A stretch of 64,000 bases of DNA from Fidelibacterota bacterium (lineage in GTDB: Bacteria > Fidelibacterota > UBA8477 > JABMPR01): assembly GCA_018650795.1 (NCBI GenBank), contig JABIFG010000104.1, positions 1 through 64,000 on the forward strand, in the 5' to 3' direction. The translations under genes were made by a program, and so were the position numbers. The first letter of the stretch is position 1. The number at the start of each line of letters is the position of its first letter. A model generated the notes under the pieces. It ran no database searches. It saw only the letters and a program-made list of their open reading frames with translations, and was not told the DNA's origin. Shown one piece after another: positions 25,069-33,543 of the stretch.

Positions 25069-26238
25069 ATGTTAAGTCGTTTACCTGTTGGCATGTTTGC
25101 AAAAGCACTTGCCCCCAGACTAAAATATTTACCCGTTGTTACCCGTGCTGCCTGGCGCAAGCACCTCCACGTTAATAGCGATTTAAAGCAGGGCAAAGGC
25201 ATTGCCAGTCGTCCCCCTTATCAAATCAGTCTGCGAATAACCAATCGCTGCAATCAACGTTGTGCCATTTGTGGTCAGTTTGGTGATAAAGGCTATATGA
25301 ATGAGGGAGCCGGTGATCACCTGCTTTCAGAATTGACTTTTGAGGATTATAAAAAAATAGTAGACGAGACTGCTCACTATAAACCCATCTTCTATATAAC
25401 TGGTGGCGAAGCCCTACTTTACAAGGACCTGTTTAAACTAACAGCCTATATCAAAGAAAAGGGCTGCTATGTGTACGTTATCACCAACGGAGCGGCACTG
25501 GAGCGCAATGCCAAACAGATTGTCGACCAGAAATGGGATATGCTGACCTGTTCTCTGGATGGTCCTGAGGAAATTCATGATCAAGCCCGAGGTGTTCCAG
25601 GTACGTTCAAAAGAACCTCAAGGGGCATCAAATTGTTGCTTGAAGAGCGAGGGAAAAAACCTGATCCCTATTTCTTGATCTCTGCCACAGTTTCCGAAAC
25701 CAATCAGGATCACCTGGAGAGTATGTTTGATACTGTTGCTGAATTGGGACCTGATGGCCTCATTCTGTATCTATCCTGGTTCACTACCCAGGAGATCGGT
25801 GAAAAACACGCCGATATTCTAAAGAGAGAAATGGGGGTTGATGCAGAAACCTGGAAATCCTATATCGGTCAAAATACTACCATCAAAGCCAAGCAAGTAA
25901 AGGAAACCCTTGAGAAGATATCCAAACAGAAATATCCATTTGGTTGGTTTCCAGTACCCTTTATCGATACTGAAAAGATCGTTCCCTACTATGAAGAGCC
26001 AGAAGATTTTCTGGGGTTTGGTCCCTGTGTGGCCACCTATATGATGATTGATATCATGCCCAATGGTGATGTTGTGACCTGCCGTGATTATATCGATGTC
26101 AAAGTGGGTAATATTCAGGAAACACCTCTCCTGGAACTCTGGAATAATGACAGATTCCGTGAATTTCGAACCTTACTGAATAGGGAGGGTGGAGTCCTGC
26201 CACAGTGTAGTCGTTGTTGCGGCTTAATGGGATTCTAA
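25069..26238 (+). CDS. Radical SAM/SPASM domain protein
   Basis: A 389-residue radical S-adenosylmethionine enzyme. The CxxxCxxC motif is CNQRCAIC near residue 60, inside SLRITNRCNQRCAICGQFG. ITGGEALLYKDLF supplies the SAM-binding GGE. The C-terminal part (CVATYMMIDIMPNGDVVTCRDY, then GNIQETPLLELWNND and CSRCCGLMGF) is a SPASM-type auxiliary Fe-S region. Such enzymes modify peptides, build cofactors or mature sulfatases. The motif context does not look like the sulfatase maturase CxxxCxYCY type. GAGGAA lies about 9 bases before the ATG. It is divergent from adenine deaminase. No precursor peptide gene was seen nearby, so the substrate is unknown. Confidence 0.85.
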   Translation: MLSRLPVGMFAKALAPRLKYLPVVTRAAWRKHLHVNSDLKQGKGIASRPPYQISLRITNRCNQRCAICGQFGDKGYMNEGAGDHLLSELTFEDYKKIVDETAHYKPIFYITGGEALLYKDLFKLTAYIKEKGCYVYVITNGAALERNAKQIVDQKWDMLTCSLDGPEEIHDQARGVPGTFKRTSRGIKLLLEERGKKPDPYFLISATVSETNQDHLESMFDTVAELGPDGLILYLSWFTTQEIGEKHADILKREMGVDAETWKSYIGQNTTIKAKQVKETLEKISKQKYPFGWFPVPFIDTEKIVPYYEEPEDFLGFGPCVATYMMIDIMPNGDVVTCRDYIDVKVGNIQETPLLELWNNDRFREFRTLLNREGGVLPQCSRCCGLMGF

Positions 26239-26378
26239 ATTATTCTACCTTCCTGCTTTCTGTAAGCTTCAAGACATAAACAGTCAAAAAATATATTATT
26301 GTTTAAGCTGAAAGAATGTCTTAGCGTCAATATCAATTAGACAGGTGTTCAGGGATTTATATAAGGTGCTAAGTATTA

Positions 26379-26888
26379 ATGATTAGTCTTAAAAAATTTG
26401 AAGCAGGCGATATCCAAAGACTGATTGACTGGGTTCCTGATGCTGACTTTTTATTACAATGGTCAGGTCCACAATATGTGTATCCCCTGGATGTAGAACA
26501 ACTCACGGCTACCCTTGAAAAGACAAAAGGGGCTCACCCACCTCATTTTATGTTTAAAGCGATGCAGGGTGGGGATGTTGTTGGTCATATAGAGCTCATG
26601 AGGGTAGACTATGTTGAGAAAAAGGGCGTACTCGCTAGAGTTCTCATAGGTGCCAGACAATATCGAGGGCAGGGCTGGGGTAAAATGATGATTCAACTGG
26701 CTCTTGATTTTGCTTTTCAAGATTTAACACTTAAAAATATTGACCTCGGTGTATTCAAATTTAATAATGCTGCCATTCAGTGCTATGAGCAGCTTGGTTT
26801 CAAAACGTATAAAATTACTCCCAGCCTGAAAGATGAGAACTGGTCACTTCTTAGGATGAAATTGGATCGTAATGACTGGAAAAAATAA
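26379..26888 (+). CDS. GNAT family N-acetyltransferase
   Basis: A 169-residue GNAT protein. Early strands read MISLKKFEAGDIQRLIDWVPD. The acetyl-CoA loop is ARVLIGARQYRGQGWGKMMIQLALDFAF near residue 90 (R/Q-x-x-G-x-G/A type), followed by LGVFKFNNAAIQCYEQLGFKTYK, a RimJ/RimL-like end. These enzymes acetylate protein N-termini, amines or antibiotics; the substrate is not predictable. It stands alone, with 140 bp upstream and 145 bp downstream. Confidence 0.85.
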   Translation: MISLKKFEAGDIQRLIDWVPDADFLLQWSGPQYVYPLDVEQLTATLEKTKGAHPPHFMFKAMQGGDVVGHIELMRVDYVEKKGVLARVLIGARQYRGQGWGKMMIQLALDFAFQDLTLKNIDLGVFKFNNAAIQCYEQLGFKTYKITPSLKDENWSLLRMKLDRNDWKK

Positions 26889-27033
26889 TTTTGTCCCAAA
26901 TGATCAGAATTGTAGAAGGTAGAACTTCACTATTTTGAGATTCGTGTCTCAAATCTGAACACATCGAGAATCTGCGGGTCGCTTCCGATTGATTCGCCAG
27001 AGTTCTTAAACTTTTAAAGGAAAGAGTCCTATT

Positions 27034-28659
27034 ATGAATAAAGTAGACATCGCAGCATGGAATGATCTTGAACCCCTGGTACCAGTCTATGCCATGCTTG
27101 CCAATGTTGATCTGGTCGTCACTCGATTTAAAGATAAAGATAAAGATAAAGTTTCAGTTCTCTATGGGAGGTGTCACCACAGGGGCGCTTTGCTGGCAGA
27201 TGGACATATTCAAGGAGATGACCTTTTCTGTGGCTTGCATAATTGGGATTACAACTACAAGTCAGGTGTTAGTGCCTATAATAATGAAGAAAAACTTCAT
27301 AAGTTTTCAGCTTGGATTGAAGATGATAAGGTTTGGGTTGATGAAGACGAAATAAAAGCCTGGGAAGATCAAAATCCTCAGCCCTATAATCGAGATGCAT
27401 ATCAAGGTCTTTATCAAGATGTTCACGGTGCTCCAGAAGAACCACATGCTCAGTATATTCAACATTTAGCAGAAAAAGGCTTGAGTGAAACCGGTCATCA
27501 TGGCAGAGTCGATGCCATGGGAGTACCCCGACAGGACTTGCCCAGTTGGGATGATATTCAATTGCTGACGGCTCAATTGCATAGAGTACCCCTACTGGAT
27601 GATGCAAGGGTTGGGACAGAGGTAGTTATTGGTCCCAATGCCAAAAAACCTTTAATACTGGAGCGTCCTCTCTTTGTTTCAGATATGAGTTTTGGTGCTC
27701 TCTCAGAGGAAGCCAAAGTTTCACTGGCTAAGGGGGCAGAACTGGCCGGAACGGGAATCTGTTCAGGTGAGGGCGGTATGCTCCCTGATGAGCAGGCTGC
27801 CAACAGTCGCTATCTCTATGAATTAGCCTCTGCTCGGTTTGGTTACACTATGGACAAGGTTCAAAAGTGTCAGGCCTTTCATTTTAAATGTGGACAGGGA
27901 GCGAAAACAGGGACAGGCGGACACCTTCCAGGCAACAAAGTGATGGGTAAAATTGCTAAAGTCCGTGGTTTGGCTGAAGGAGAACCGGCCATCTCACCAT
28001 CCCGTTTCCCGGACTGGGAAAACATAGAGGATTATAAACGGTTTGCCGAGGAGGTCAGGGAGGCGACGGGTGGAATACCAATCGGTGTAAAGCTATCTGC
28101 TCAGCATATCGAAAAGGATATTCAGGCGGCCCTGGATATTGGTGTGGATTACATCATTCTGGATGGCCGTGGTGGAGGAACTGGTGCAGCACCCTTGATT
28201 TTCAGGGATAATATTTCCGTGCCAACCATACCCGCCCTGGCTCGCGCGCGTCGTTATTTGGATCAGCAGGGGCGTCAGGATATTTCACTGGTGATTACGG
28301 GCGGATTGCGTCTTCCAGCAGATTTTATCAAAGCCCTGGCTCTTGGTGCCGATGCCATTGCAGTTTCGAATTCAGCCCTTCAGGCTATTGGATGTTTGGG
28401 TATGCGAGCCTGTCACACCAACAATTGCCCGGTGGGCATAGCCACTCAAAAATCTGAGTTGAGAGCACGTATCAAAATTGAAAAAGGTGCACAGCAACTG
28501 AATAATTTTTTCAGAGCTTCTACAGAACTCATGCAGGTTATGGCACGAGCCTGCGGACATACCCACTTGAATCAGTTCAATCATAGTGATCTTACCACCT
28601 GGAAGCGCGACATGGCAGACCTCAGTGGTATTACCTATGGTGGCATCTCCCATGAGTAA
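27034..28659 (+). CDS. Rieske domain fused to glutamate-synthase-like FMN domain
   Basis: A 541-residue fusion. Residues about 5-105 form a Rieske [2Fe-2S] domain with CHHRG near 47 and CGLHNW near 67. From about 185 to the end is the FMN-binding central domain of glutamate synthase (GltB2/GltS-like): FVSDMSFGALSEEAKVSLAKGAE, GEGGMLPDEQ, KCGQGAKTGTGGHLPG, DGRGGGTGAAPL, GLRLPADFIKALALGADA and CHTNNCPVGIATQ, with cysteines that could hold a 3Fe-4S cluster. There is no glutaminase domain. The Rieske domain holds four lysine-aspartate pairs (positions 27129-27151) from a 6-bp tandem repeat. It is probably an FMN oxidoreductase fed electrons by the Rieske centre; the substrate is unknown. GGAAAG upstream supports the ATG at 27034. 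Confidence 0.85.
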   Translation: MNKVDIAAWNDLEPLVPVYAMLANVDLVVTRFKDKDKDKVSVLYGRCHHRGALLADGHIQGDDLFCGLHNWDYNYKSGVSAYNNEEKLHKFSAWIEDDKVWVDEDEIKAWEDQNPQPYNRDAYQGLYQDVHGAPEEPHAQYIQHLAEKGLSETGHHGRVDAMGVPRQDLPSWDDIQLLTAQLHRVPLLDDARVGTEVVIGPNAKKPLILERPLFVSDMSFGALSEEAKVSLAKGAELAGTGICSGEGGMLPDEQAANSRYLYELASARFGYTMDKVQKCQAFHFKCGQGAKTGTGGHLPGNKVMGKIAKVRGLAEGEPAISPSRFPDWENIEDYKRFAEEVREATGGIPIGVKLSAQHIEKDIQAALDIGVDYIILDGRGGGTGAAPLIFRDNISVPTIPALARARRYLDQQGRQDISLVITGGLRLPADFIKALALGADAIAVSNSALQAIGCLGMRACHTNNCPVGIATQKSELRARIKIEKGAQQLNNFFRASTELMQVMARACGHTHLNQFNHSDLTTWKRDMADLSGITYGGISHE

Positions 28660-29017
28660 GCATGAGAAGATCAATTACCTGGAATTTCCAGCCAGGGAGA
28701 TGGAACTGACCAAAGCATTTTTTGGGGAAGTCTTTGACTGGTCATTTGTTGATTATGGACCTGACTATGTAGCCTGCACCAATGCTGGAATTGATATTGG
28801 TTTTTTTAAATCAGACCTGACAGCTCTAACAAGTTCTGGAAGTGTCCTTATTGTCTTTTATAGTGATGCACTTGAAGAGACTCTCGCGAAAATTGAAAAG
28901 ACCAAAGGTACAATCACGAAACCCATTTTTTCATTTCCCGGAGGGAGACGTTTCCATTTTTCAGATCCTAACGGAAATGAATTTGCAGTCTGGGCTGAAC
29001 TATTAGATTCCGAATGA
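28652..29017 (+). CDS. VOC superfamily protein (glyoxalase-like)
   Basis: A small metal-binding-fold protein of 121 residues. INYLEFPAREMELTKAFFGEVFDWSF is the typical opening of one-domain VOC proteins, and FPGGRRFHFSDPNGNEFAVWAEL the typical end. The ATG at 28652 overlaps the end of the Rieske fusion by 8 bp; a longer frame starting at 28586 would run deep inside that gene and is not family-like. Such proteins range from glyoxalases to antibiotic-binding proteins, so no reaction is assigned. It overlaps the transporter gene by 4 bp. Confidence 0.85.
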   Translation: MSKHEKINYLEFPAREMELTKAFFGEVFDWSFVDYGPDYVACTNAGIDIGFFKSDLTALTSSGSVLIVFYSDALEETLAKIEKTKGTITKPIFSFPGGRRFHFSDPNGNEFAVWAELLDSE

Positions 29018-29898
29018 GTATCCAACCGCAAAACGTTATCTTAAAAACAGCTGTTTTCACTGGCTTGGCCTTGATTGCCTTTGCGGCAAATTCCGTACTT
29101 TGTAGGCTGGCGCTGGGAACAGGAGCTATTGATGCAGCTAGCTTTACTGCGATCCGATTGTTGTCGGGAGCTGTCACTTTGCTATTGATCTTGATTGTCC
29201 GTCGTGAAAAATCACTACTACCCCGCAAGGGTAGCTGGATCTCCAGCATCATGTTGTTTTTATATGCCATCACCTTCTCGTACGCCTATATAACTCTGGA
29301 TACAGGAACTGGTGCCTTGATCCTATTTGGAGCAGTGCAGATAAGCATGATCCTCATATCAGTTTTCTCTGGCAACCGCTTGCACACAAGCGAGTGGCTG
29401 GGGATGGCGCTAGCCTTTGCAGGTTTTGTTTATCTGGTTTTGCCTGGGGTTTCAACACCGTCACCGCTTGGTTTTTCGCTTATGATGGTTTCGGGTATTG
29501 CCTGGGGTATTTATACTCTCAGGGGGCGTGGCTCGGAAAATCCCCTCAGGGATACTGCTCACAATTTCTTGAGAACGATTCCGCTGATTGCTATTCTCGT
29601 CACCCTGGCAATAAAACAGACACAATTTTCATTTGAGGGTATTATGTATGCGGCAATATCTGGCGGGTTGGCCTCTGGTGTAGGGTATAGTATCTGGTAT
29701 GCTGCTTTGCGGGGACTTTCAGCGACACAGGCTGCCGTTATTCAGTTACTGGTTCCTGTCATTGCTGCCCTGGGGGGAATTCTGTTTGTTTCTGAAGTGA
29801 TTACCTCAAGGCTTGCTGTTTCAGCTCTCATGATCCTTGGTGGCATCCTCCTCGTTATTTTGGGGAGATATGTCTTCATCTATCGCAAGGCGCAGTGA
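29014..29898 (+). CDS. EamA/DMT family transporter
   Basis: Integral membrane permease of 294 residues with ten predicted hydrophobic segments arranged as two EamA halves. The first half begins AVFTGLALIAFAANSVLCRLAL, and the second half begins GFSLMMVSGIAWGIYTLRGRG. GYSIWYAALRGLSATQAAVIQLLVPVIAALGG is the characteristic late motif. Family members export or import metabolites such as amino acids; the cargo cannot be told. The start ATG overlaps the VOC stop codon (ATGA), which points to co-translation. Confidence 0.9.
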   Translation: MSIQPQNVILKTAVFTGLALIAFAANSVLCRLALGTGAIDAASFTAIRLLSGAVTLLLILIVRREKSLLPRKGSWISSIMLFLYAITFSYAYITLDTGTGALILFGAVQISMILISVFSGNRLHTSEWLGMALAFAGFVYLVLPGVSTPSPLGFSLMMVSGIAWGIYTLRGRGSENPLRDTAHNFLRTIPLIAILVTLAIKQTQFSFEGIMYAAISGGLASGVGYSIWYAALRGLSATQAAVIQLLVPVIAALGGILFVSEVITSRLAVSALMILGGILLVILGRYVFIYRKAQ

Positions 29899-30031
29899 TT
29901 CCAGCCATCCTGCAAAATAGAACCTGCTTGTATCGGCGGGGTTAAGGTCTAGTTTTCTGAACAATATTCAATGATGACAATTGAATTGTTGTCGTGCTCA
30001 TATCTCGGGGGATATAAGGACAAAAAATCCA

Positions 30032-31054
30032 ATGATAAAAAATATAAAACCACTAGGGTTCACGTGGGAGACTCGAGACCCTTTCCTTTTCTGTGTGCAC
30101 CACAGAGATGCCTATCCTCAAGGGGACGGTAAAATGGGTCCTGCCGTGTCTCTAGCTGGACGTAATATTGGTCAGGATTTCGACCAAAAAGACGGTTGGA
30201 ATATGTATCACGGTCATCAAGTGCCAGGATTTCCGGCTCACCCTCATCGTGGCTTTGAAACGGTGACAGTTGTACTCGATGGACTTGTAGACCACCATGA
30301 TTCGGCTGGTTCTTCCGGGCGCTACGGGAATGGCGATGTCCAGTGGATGACGGCAGGAAGCGGACTTCAACATTCTGAGATGTTCCCCCTGATACATAAA
30401 GACCAAGCTAATCCCCTGGAACTCTTTCAAATCTGGTTAAATCTTCCCAGCAGTTCAAAAATGGCAAGTCCCGCCTATAAAATGCTTTGGTCAGAATCTA
30501 TCCCGATTCTCCGGTCTCAGGATGAACAGGGCAGGAAAATCGAAACTCGCATTATTGCAGGAACTTTTGGCGGTAAATCAGCTCCGGAGCCAGCACCAGA
30601 CTCATGGGCTGCTCAATCAACTAACCAGGTAGCTATCTGTGTAATTACTCTGGATGCAGAAGCTGAATTTGTCCTGCCATCCTGCAAAGCCGGGGTCAAT
30701 CGCGACCTCTACTTTTATGAAGGCAGTTCGGTTACAATTGCTAATCAGGAAATCTCAGAATACCATGCTATAGAACTGGTTTCTTCTGAGGAAATCAAGC
30801 TTAAAAACGGACCGAAACAATCACGAATCCTCCTTTTACAGGGGATGCCTATTGGAGAACCCGTTGTTCAATATGGTCCCTTTGTTATGAATACTCAGGC
30901 TGAAATCCAACAAGCCTTTGATGATTTTAGAGCAACTCAATTCGGCGGTTGGCCCTGGGACAGAAATGATCCTGTAAATCCCGAGGATCAGGACAGATAT
31001 GCCAGGCATTCCGATGGAACTGAAGAAGTTATAGATGTCCGGGACGAGAATTGA
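30032..31054 (+). CDS. Pirin family protein
   Basis: Cupin-fold protein of about 340 residues. The N-terminal cupin has FPAHPHRGFETVTVVLDG with the iron-binding HPHRG, and GDVQWMTAGSGLQHSEM with the HSE motif. A Pirin_C domain follows. Bacterial pirins have been linked to quercetin oxidation or to control of enzymes, but most have no known function. The ATG at 30032 (MIKNIKPLGF) is preferred because AAGGA lies upstream. The frame extends to 29981 but the extra residues have no family match. The C-terminal tail GGWPWDRNDPVNPEDQDRYA is usual for long pirins. Overlaps the next gene by 4 bp. Confidence 0.88.
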   Translation: MIKNIKPLGFTWETRDPFLFCVHHRDAYPQGDGKMGPAVSLAGRNIGQDFDQKDGWNMYHGHQVPGFPAHPHRGFETVTVVLDGLVDHHDSAGSSGRYGNGDVQWMTAGSGLQHSEMFPLIHKDQANPLELFQIWLNLPSSSKMASPAYKMLWSESIPILRSQDEQGRKIETRIIAGTFGGKSAPEPAPDSWAAQSTNQVAICVITLDAEAEFVLPSCKAGVNRDLYFYEGSSVTIANQEISEYHAIELVSSEEIKLKNGPKQSRILLLQGMPIGEPVVQYGPFVMNTQAEIQQAFDDFRATQFGGWPWDRNDPVNPEDQDRYARHSDGTEEVIDVRDEN

Positions 31055-31653
31055 ATAAGGATTGGTTAGTTGATATAGAATTGGAGGGAGAATCAGTTAT
31101 CTTGATCCCCCTTCACGCTGCACATAGTGGCACGCTTGTAGAGGCAGCCATGGATGGGGAATTGTGGAAGCTATGGTACACCAGCGTTCCCTCAGAAAAA
31201 TCTATTCACGACTACATTGCATTTGCTCTAAATCAAAAAGCATTGAAGCGAAGTTTGCCCTTTGTTGCTTTGGATAGTTCTACACGAAGGGTGATCGGCT
31301 CGACCCGCTTTTGTAACGTGGAACCTGAACACAGGCGTGTGGAGATTGGCTATACCTGGTACGCTAAGAGATTTCAAAGGACATCAGTAAATACTGAATG
31401 CAAATATCTCCTACTGAGACATGCCTTTGAAAGTTTAAATGTCATAGCTGTTGAATTCAGGACACATTGGCAGAATCTGAGTTCCAGAAATGCAATAGCC
31501 AGATTGGGTGCGAAACAGGATGGCGTTTTAAGAAATCATCGCAAAGACAAACATGGAAGCTATCGTGACACTGTGATTTTTTCCATTCTCGATAATGAGT
31601 GGCCCACTGTCAAAAAGGATTTAAGCTTTAAGCTGACCGATACTTCTAAATGA
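31051..31653 (+). CDS. GNAT family N-acetyltransferase
   Basis: A 200-residue acetyltransferase of the RimJ/RimL style. VEIGYTWYAKRFQRTSVNTECKYLLLRHAFE near residue 108 is the acyl-CoA region, with the usual xRxTxVNTECK pattern seen in this subgroup, and WQNLSSRNAIARLGAKQDGVLRNHRK follows. The start is TTG at 31051, overlapping the pirin stop TGA, so translation is probably coupled. It overlaps the following lipoprotein gene by 4 bp as well. Substrate unknown. Confidence 0.85.
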   Translation: MNKDWLVDIELEGESVILIPLHAAHSGTLVEAAMDGELWKLWYTSVPSEKSIHDYIAFALNQKALKRSLPFVALDSSTRRVIGSTRFCNVEPEHRRVEIGYTWYAKRFQRTSVNTECKYLLLRHAFESLNVIAVEFRTHWQNLSSRNAIARLGAKQDGVLRNHRKDKHGSYRDTVIFSILDNEWPTVKKDLSFKLTDTSK

Positions 31654-32129
31654 GTCGAGTAAATGAAGACAGACAGTCCTTGAAGGGGACAAAAGCTGTA
31701 ATCACAATGTGGTTGACTGGTATTTTGATCCTCTCTTGTTCTGTTATGGATGATACCACCATCCCCAAGGATCAATTTACCCAGGTTGAGATTAGTGACT
31801 TTGACGTCAATATGCAGAAGGATTATATCAGAGGCAAAATTCAGAATAATGGCGAACATAATATCACCACATCCATCTTCAAGTTTGAAATATACGTGGG
31901 TAGTCAAGAGGTTTCCAGAAGAACGAATCTGATGAATGAAAGCTCAGCAAATAAATACACCGGAAAAGATTCTCTGAATCCTTTAAATTTGCTTCTCTCA
32001 CAGAATTTTGTGGTTCGTGAAACCCTCAAACCTGGCTATTCAACGGAATTTTACTATGAACTGAGAATGGATTACGAATTTCATGATTTTCTCTATACAT
32101 ACGAAATCGTTCAGTTAAAAGGACGTTAA
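31650..32129 (+). CDS. Predicted lipoprotein, unknown function
   Basis: A 159-residue protein with a lipoprotein signal: basic N-terminus, hydrophobic WLTGILIL, then a lipobox LILSC near residue 30. The mature part is polar with beta-strand-like segments (QVEISDFDVNMQKDYIRGKIQNNG), like a small immunoglobulin-type domain that compares a bound and an unbound state (FxxP of DUF3426 or LEA-type is possible). I cannot assign a family. The first ATG at 31650 lies within the previous gene's end. A start at the Met just before the hydrophobic stretch (MWLTG) is an alternative that gives a more typical signal length. Confidence 0.7.
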   Translation: MSRVNEDRQSLKGTKAVITMWLTGILILSCSVMDDTTIPKDQFTQVEISDFDVNMQKDYIRGKIQNNGEHNITTSIFKFEIYVGSQEVSRRTNLMNESSANKYTGKDSLNPLNLLLSQNFVVRETLKPGYSTEFYYELRMDYEFHDFLYTYEIVQLKGR

Positions 32130-32222
32130 AAACTAAAAATTATTTCCTTTCTACGGGCAAGCTTCATAGAGGAATACGGCGTAATTAATATTATACTCTG
32201 ACCAAATCATGAGGTGTGCTGA

Positions 32223-32789
32223 ATGAAATGTCCTTACTGTGCTGAAAAAATCCAGGATGATGCAATTTTTTGTCGCTACTGTTCGGCTATGAAAGAAGAT
32301 GAACTATGGATACCACCCTCTTCGTCTAAAGAATCAACAGCTAGCGGTGTCAAAAGTCCTCGTTTTACCATGCGATTCGCAGGTTTCTTTTTCTTCGTTT
32401 CCGCTCTGGCAGAGCTCGTATCTATTGTCTCTCCAGTTGCCTTGTTTGGTGCTGAGCGCAGTGGAATTGTTGCTGTGATATACCATCTCTTATATATAGG
32501 TATATATGGGGGCATGGGATTAGGCCTATGGACAGCAAAACCCTGGGGGTTTCAGATGATATTTACAGGAACCCTGGTATATTCGGTTGACAGGTTGCTT
32601 TTTATCATGTATGGTCAAGCTACATCCAGCCTCTTAAGTGACTATGGCGAGATGATTGGAGCCGGGGGACAAGAGCTTGTGGCGCAAGCATCTGCATTAA
32701 CTGTCGTTGCCACCCTGATCGCTTGGTGGGGTTTTGTTGGATATGTGTATTTCAAACGAGATTATTTTCAAGAACCTTCAGATTCATAA
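32223..32789 (+). CDS. Zinc-ribbon membrane protein, unknown function
   Basis: A 188-residue protein. The first 22 residues are a zinc ribbon of two CxxC pairs (CPYCAEKIQDDAIFCRYC), followed by a polar linker and about four hydrophobic segments (FFFFVSALAELVSIVSPVA, VIYHLLYIGIYGGMGLGLW and two more). Proteins with this layout are common in bacteria and mostly uncharacterised. The ATG is preceded by GAGGTG at a normal spacing. It is followed 27 bp later by the pseudouridine synthase gene. Confidence 0.75.
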   Translation: MKCPYCAEKIQDDAIFCRYCSAMKEDELWIPPSSSKESTASGVKSPRFTMRFAGFFFFVSALAELVSIVSPVALFGAERSGIVAVIYHLLYIGIYGGMGLGLWTAKPWGFQMIFTGTLVYSVDRLLFIMYGQATSSLLSDYGEMIGAGGQELVAQASALTVVATLIAWWGFVGYVYFKRDYFQEPSDS

Positions 32790-32816
32790 AGCATAGTTGA
32801 GGTAGATTAAAAAGCC

Positions 32817-33527
32817 ATGGATCCTTTCGAGACAAAGAAAACTAAAAAACCTTCCAAGCGTCATCAACCGCGTGGGCTCACCATTTTATTTGAAGACAAC
32901 GATATTCTGGTTGTTGATAAGATGAGTGGTCTCCTGTCAATGAGTAATGCCAAGACCCGTGACAGAACCGCCTATTTTGCCTTGAATAATTATGTTCGCA
33001 AAGGGAATCCAAAATCTCGAAAACGAATCTATATCGTTCATCGATTGGACAGGGATACTTCAGGCGTTTTGGTCTTTGCAAAAAGTGAAAAAAATAAACG
33101 CTATTTGCAGGACGAGTGGAAAAACTTCAGCAAAAAATACTACGCCGTCATCCATGGAAACCTTTCTGAAAAGGAGGGCATCCTATCTTCGTACCTGGCT
33201 GAAAATGTGGTTCATAAAATGTATTCCACCGAGGATCAAAAAATTGGAAAGTTAGCCAAAACCGGCTACAAAGTTCTCCAAGAGTCAAAAAGATACAGCC
33301 TGGTTGAAATTGACTTGATCACAGGTCGGAAAAATCAAATTCGTGTTCAGTTTGCTGATATTGACTGTCCCGTAGCCGGAGATAAAGTCTATGGCGATAG
33401 TGCTAAAGGCATCAAGAGATTGACCCTGCATGCTGGTACGATCAATATCAAACATCCCGGTACAAAAGCAAAAATGACTTTTGAAGCCAAGATTCCCAGC
33501 TATTTCCAACATCTTCTGAACAAATAA
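32817..33527 (+). CDS. RluA-type RNA pseudouridine synthase
   Basis: Isomerises uridine to pseudouridine in rRNA or tRNA. The 236-residue protein lacks an S4 domain and has the catalytic motif HRLDRDTSGVLVFAKS near residue 76, where the Asp after HRLDR is the nucleophile. LLTG-like loops appear as EIDLITGRKNQIRVQFAD and the late motif as DKVYGDSAKG. A lysine-rich N-terminal extension (DPFETKKTKKPSKRHQPRG) precedes the fold. The exact RNA target is not predictable. Next gene starts 16 bp downstream. Confidence 0.9.
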   Translation: MDPFETKKTKKPSKRHQPRGLTILFEDNDILVVDKMSGLLSMSNAKTRDRTAYFALNNYVRKGNPKSRKRIYIVHRLDRDTSGVLVFAKSEKNKRYLQDEWKNFSKKYYAVIHGNLSEKEGILSSYLAENVVHKMYSTEDQKIGKLAKTGYKVLQESKRYSLVEIDLITGRKNQIRVQFADIDCPVAGDKVYGDSAKGIKRLTLHAGTINIKHPGTKAKMTFEAKIPSYFQHLLNK

Positions 33528-33543
33528 TTGCAGGGTAGCTGAC

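Noticed and set aside
26934-26953. Small inverted repeat TTTGAGA/TCTCAAA after the GNAT gene
   Set aside because: The stem is only 7 bp, AT-rich and not followed by a T-run, so it does not support a terminator call.
27129-27151. Phase-variation switch from the AAAGAT repeat
   Set aside because: The unit is 6 bp, so changes in copy number keep the reading frame; it could vary protein length but not switch the gene off.
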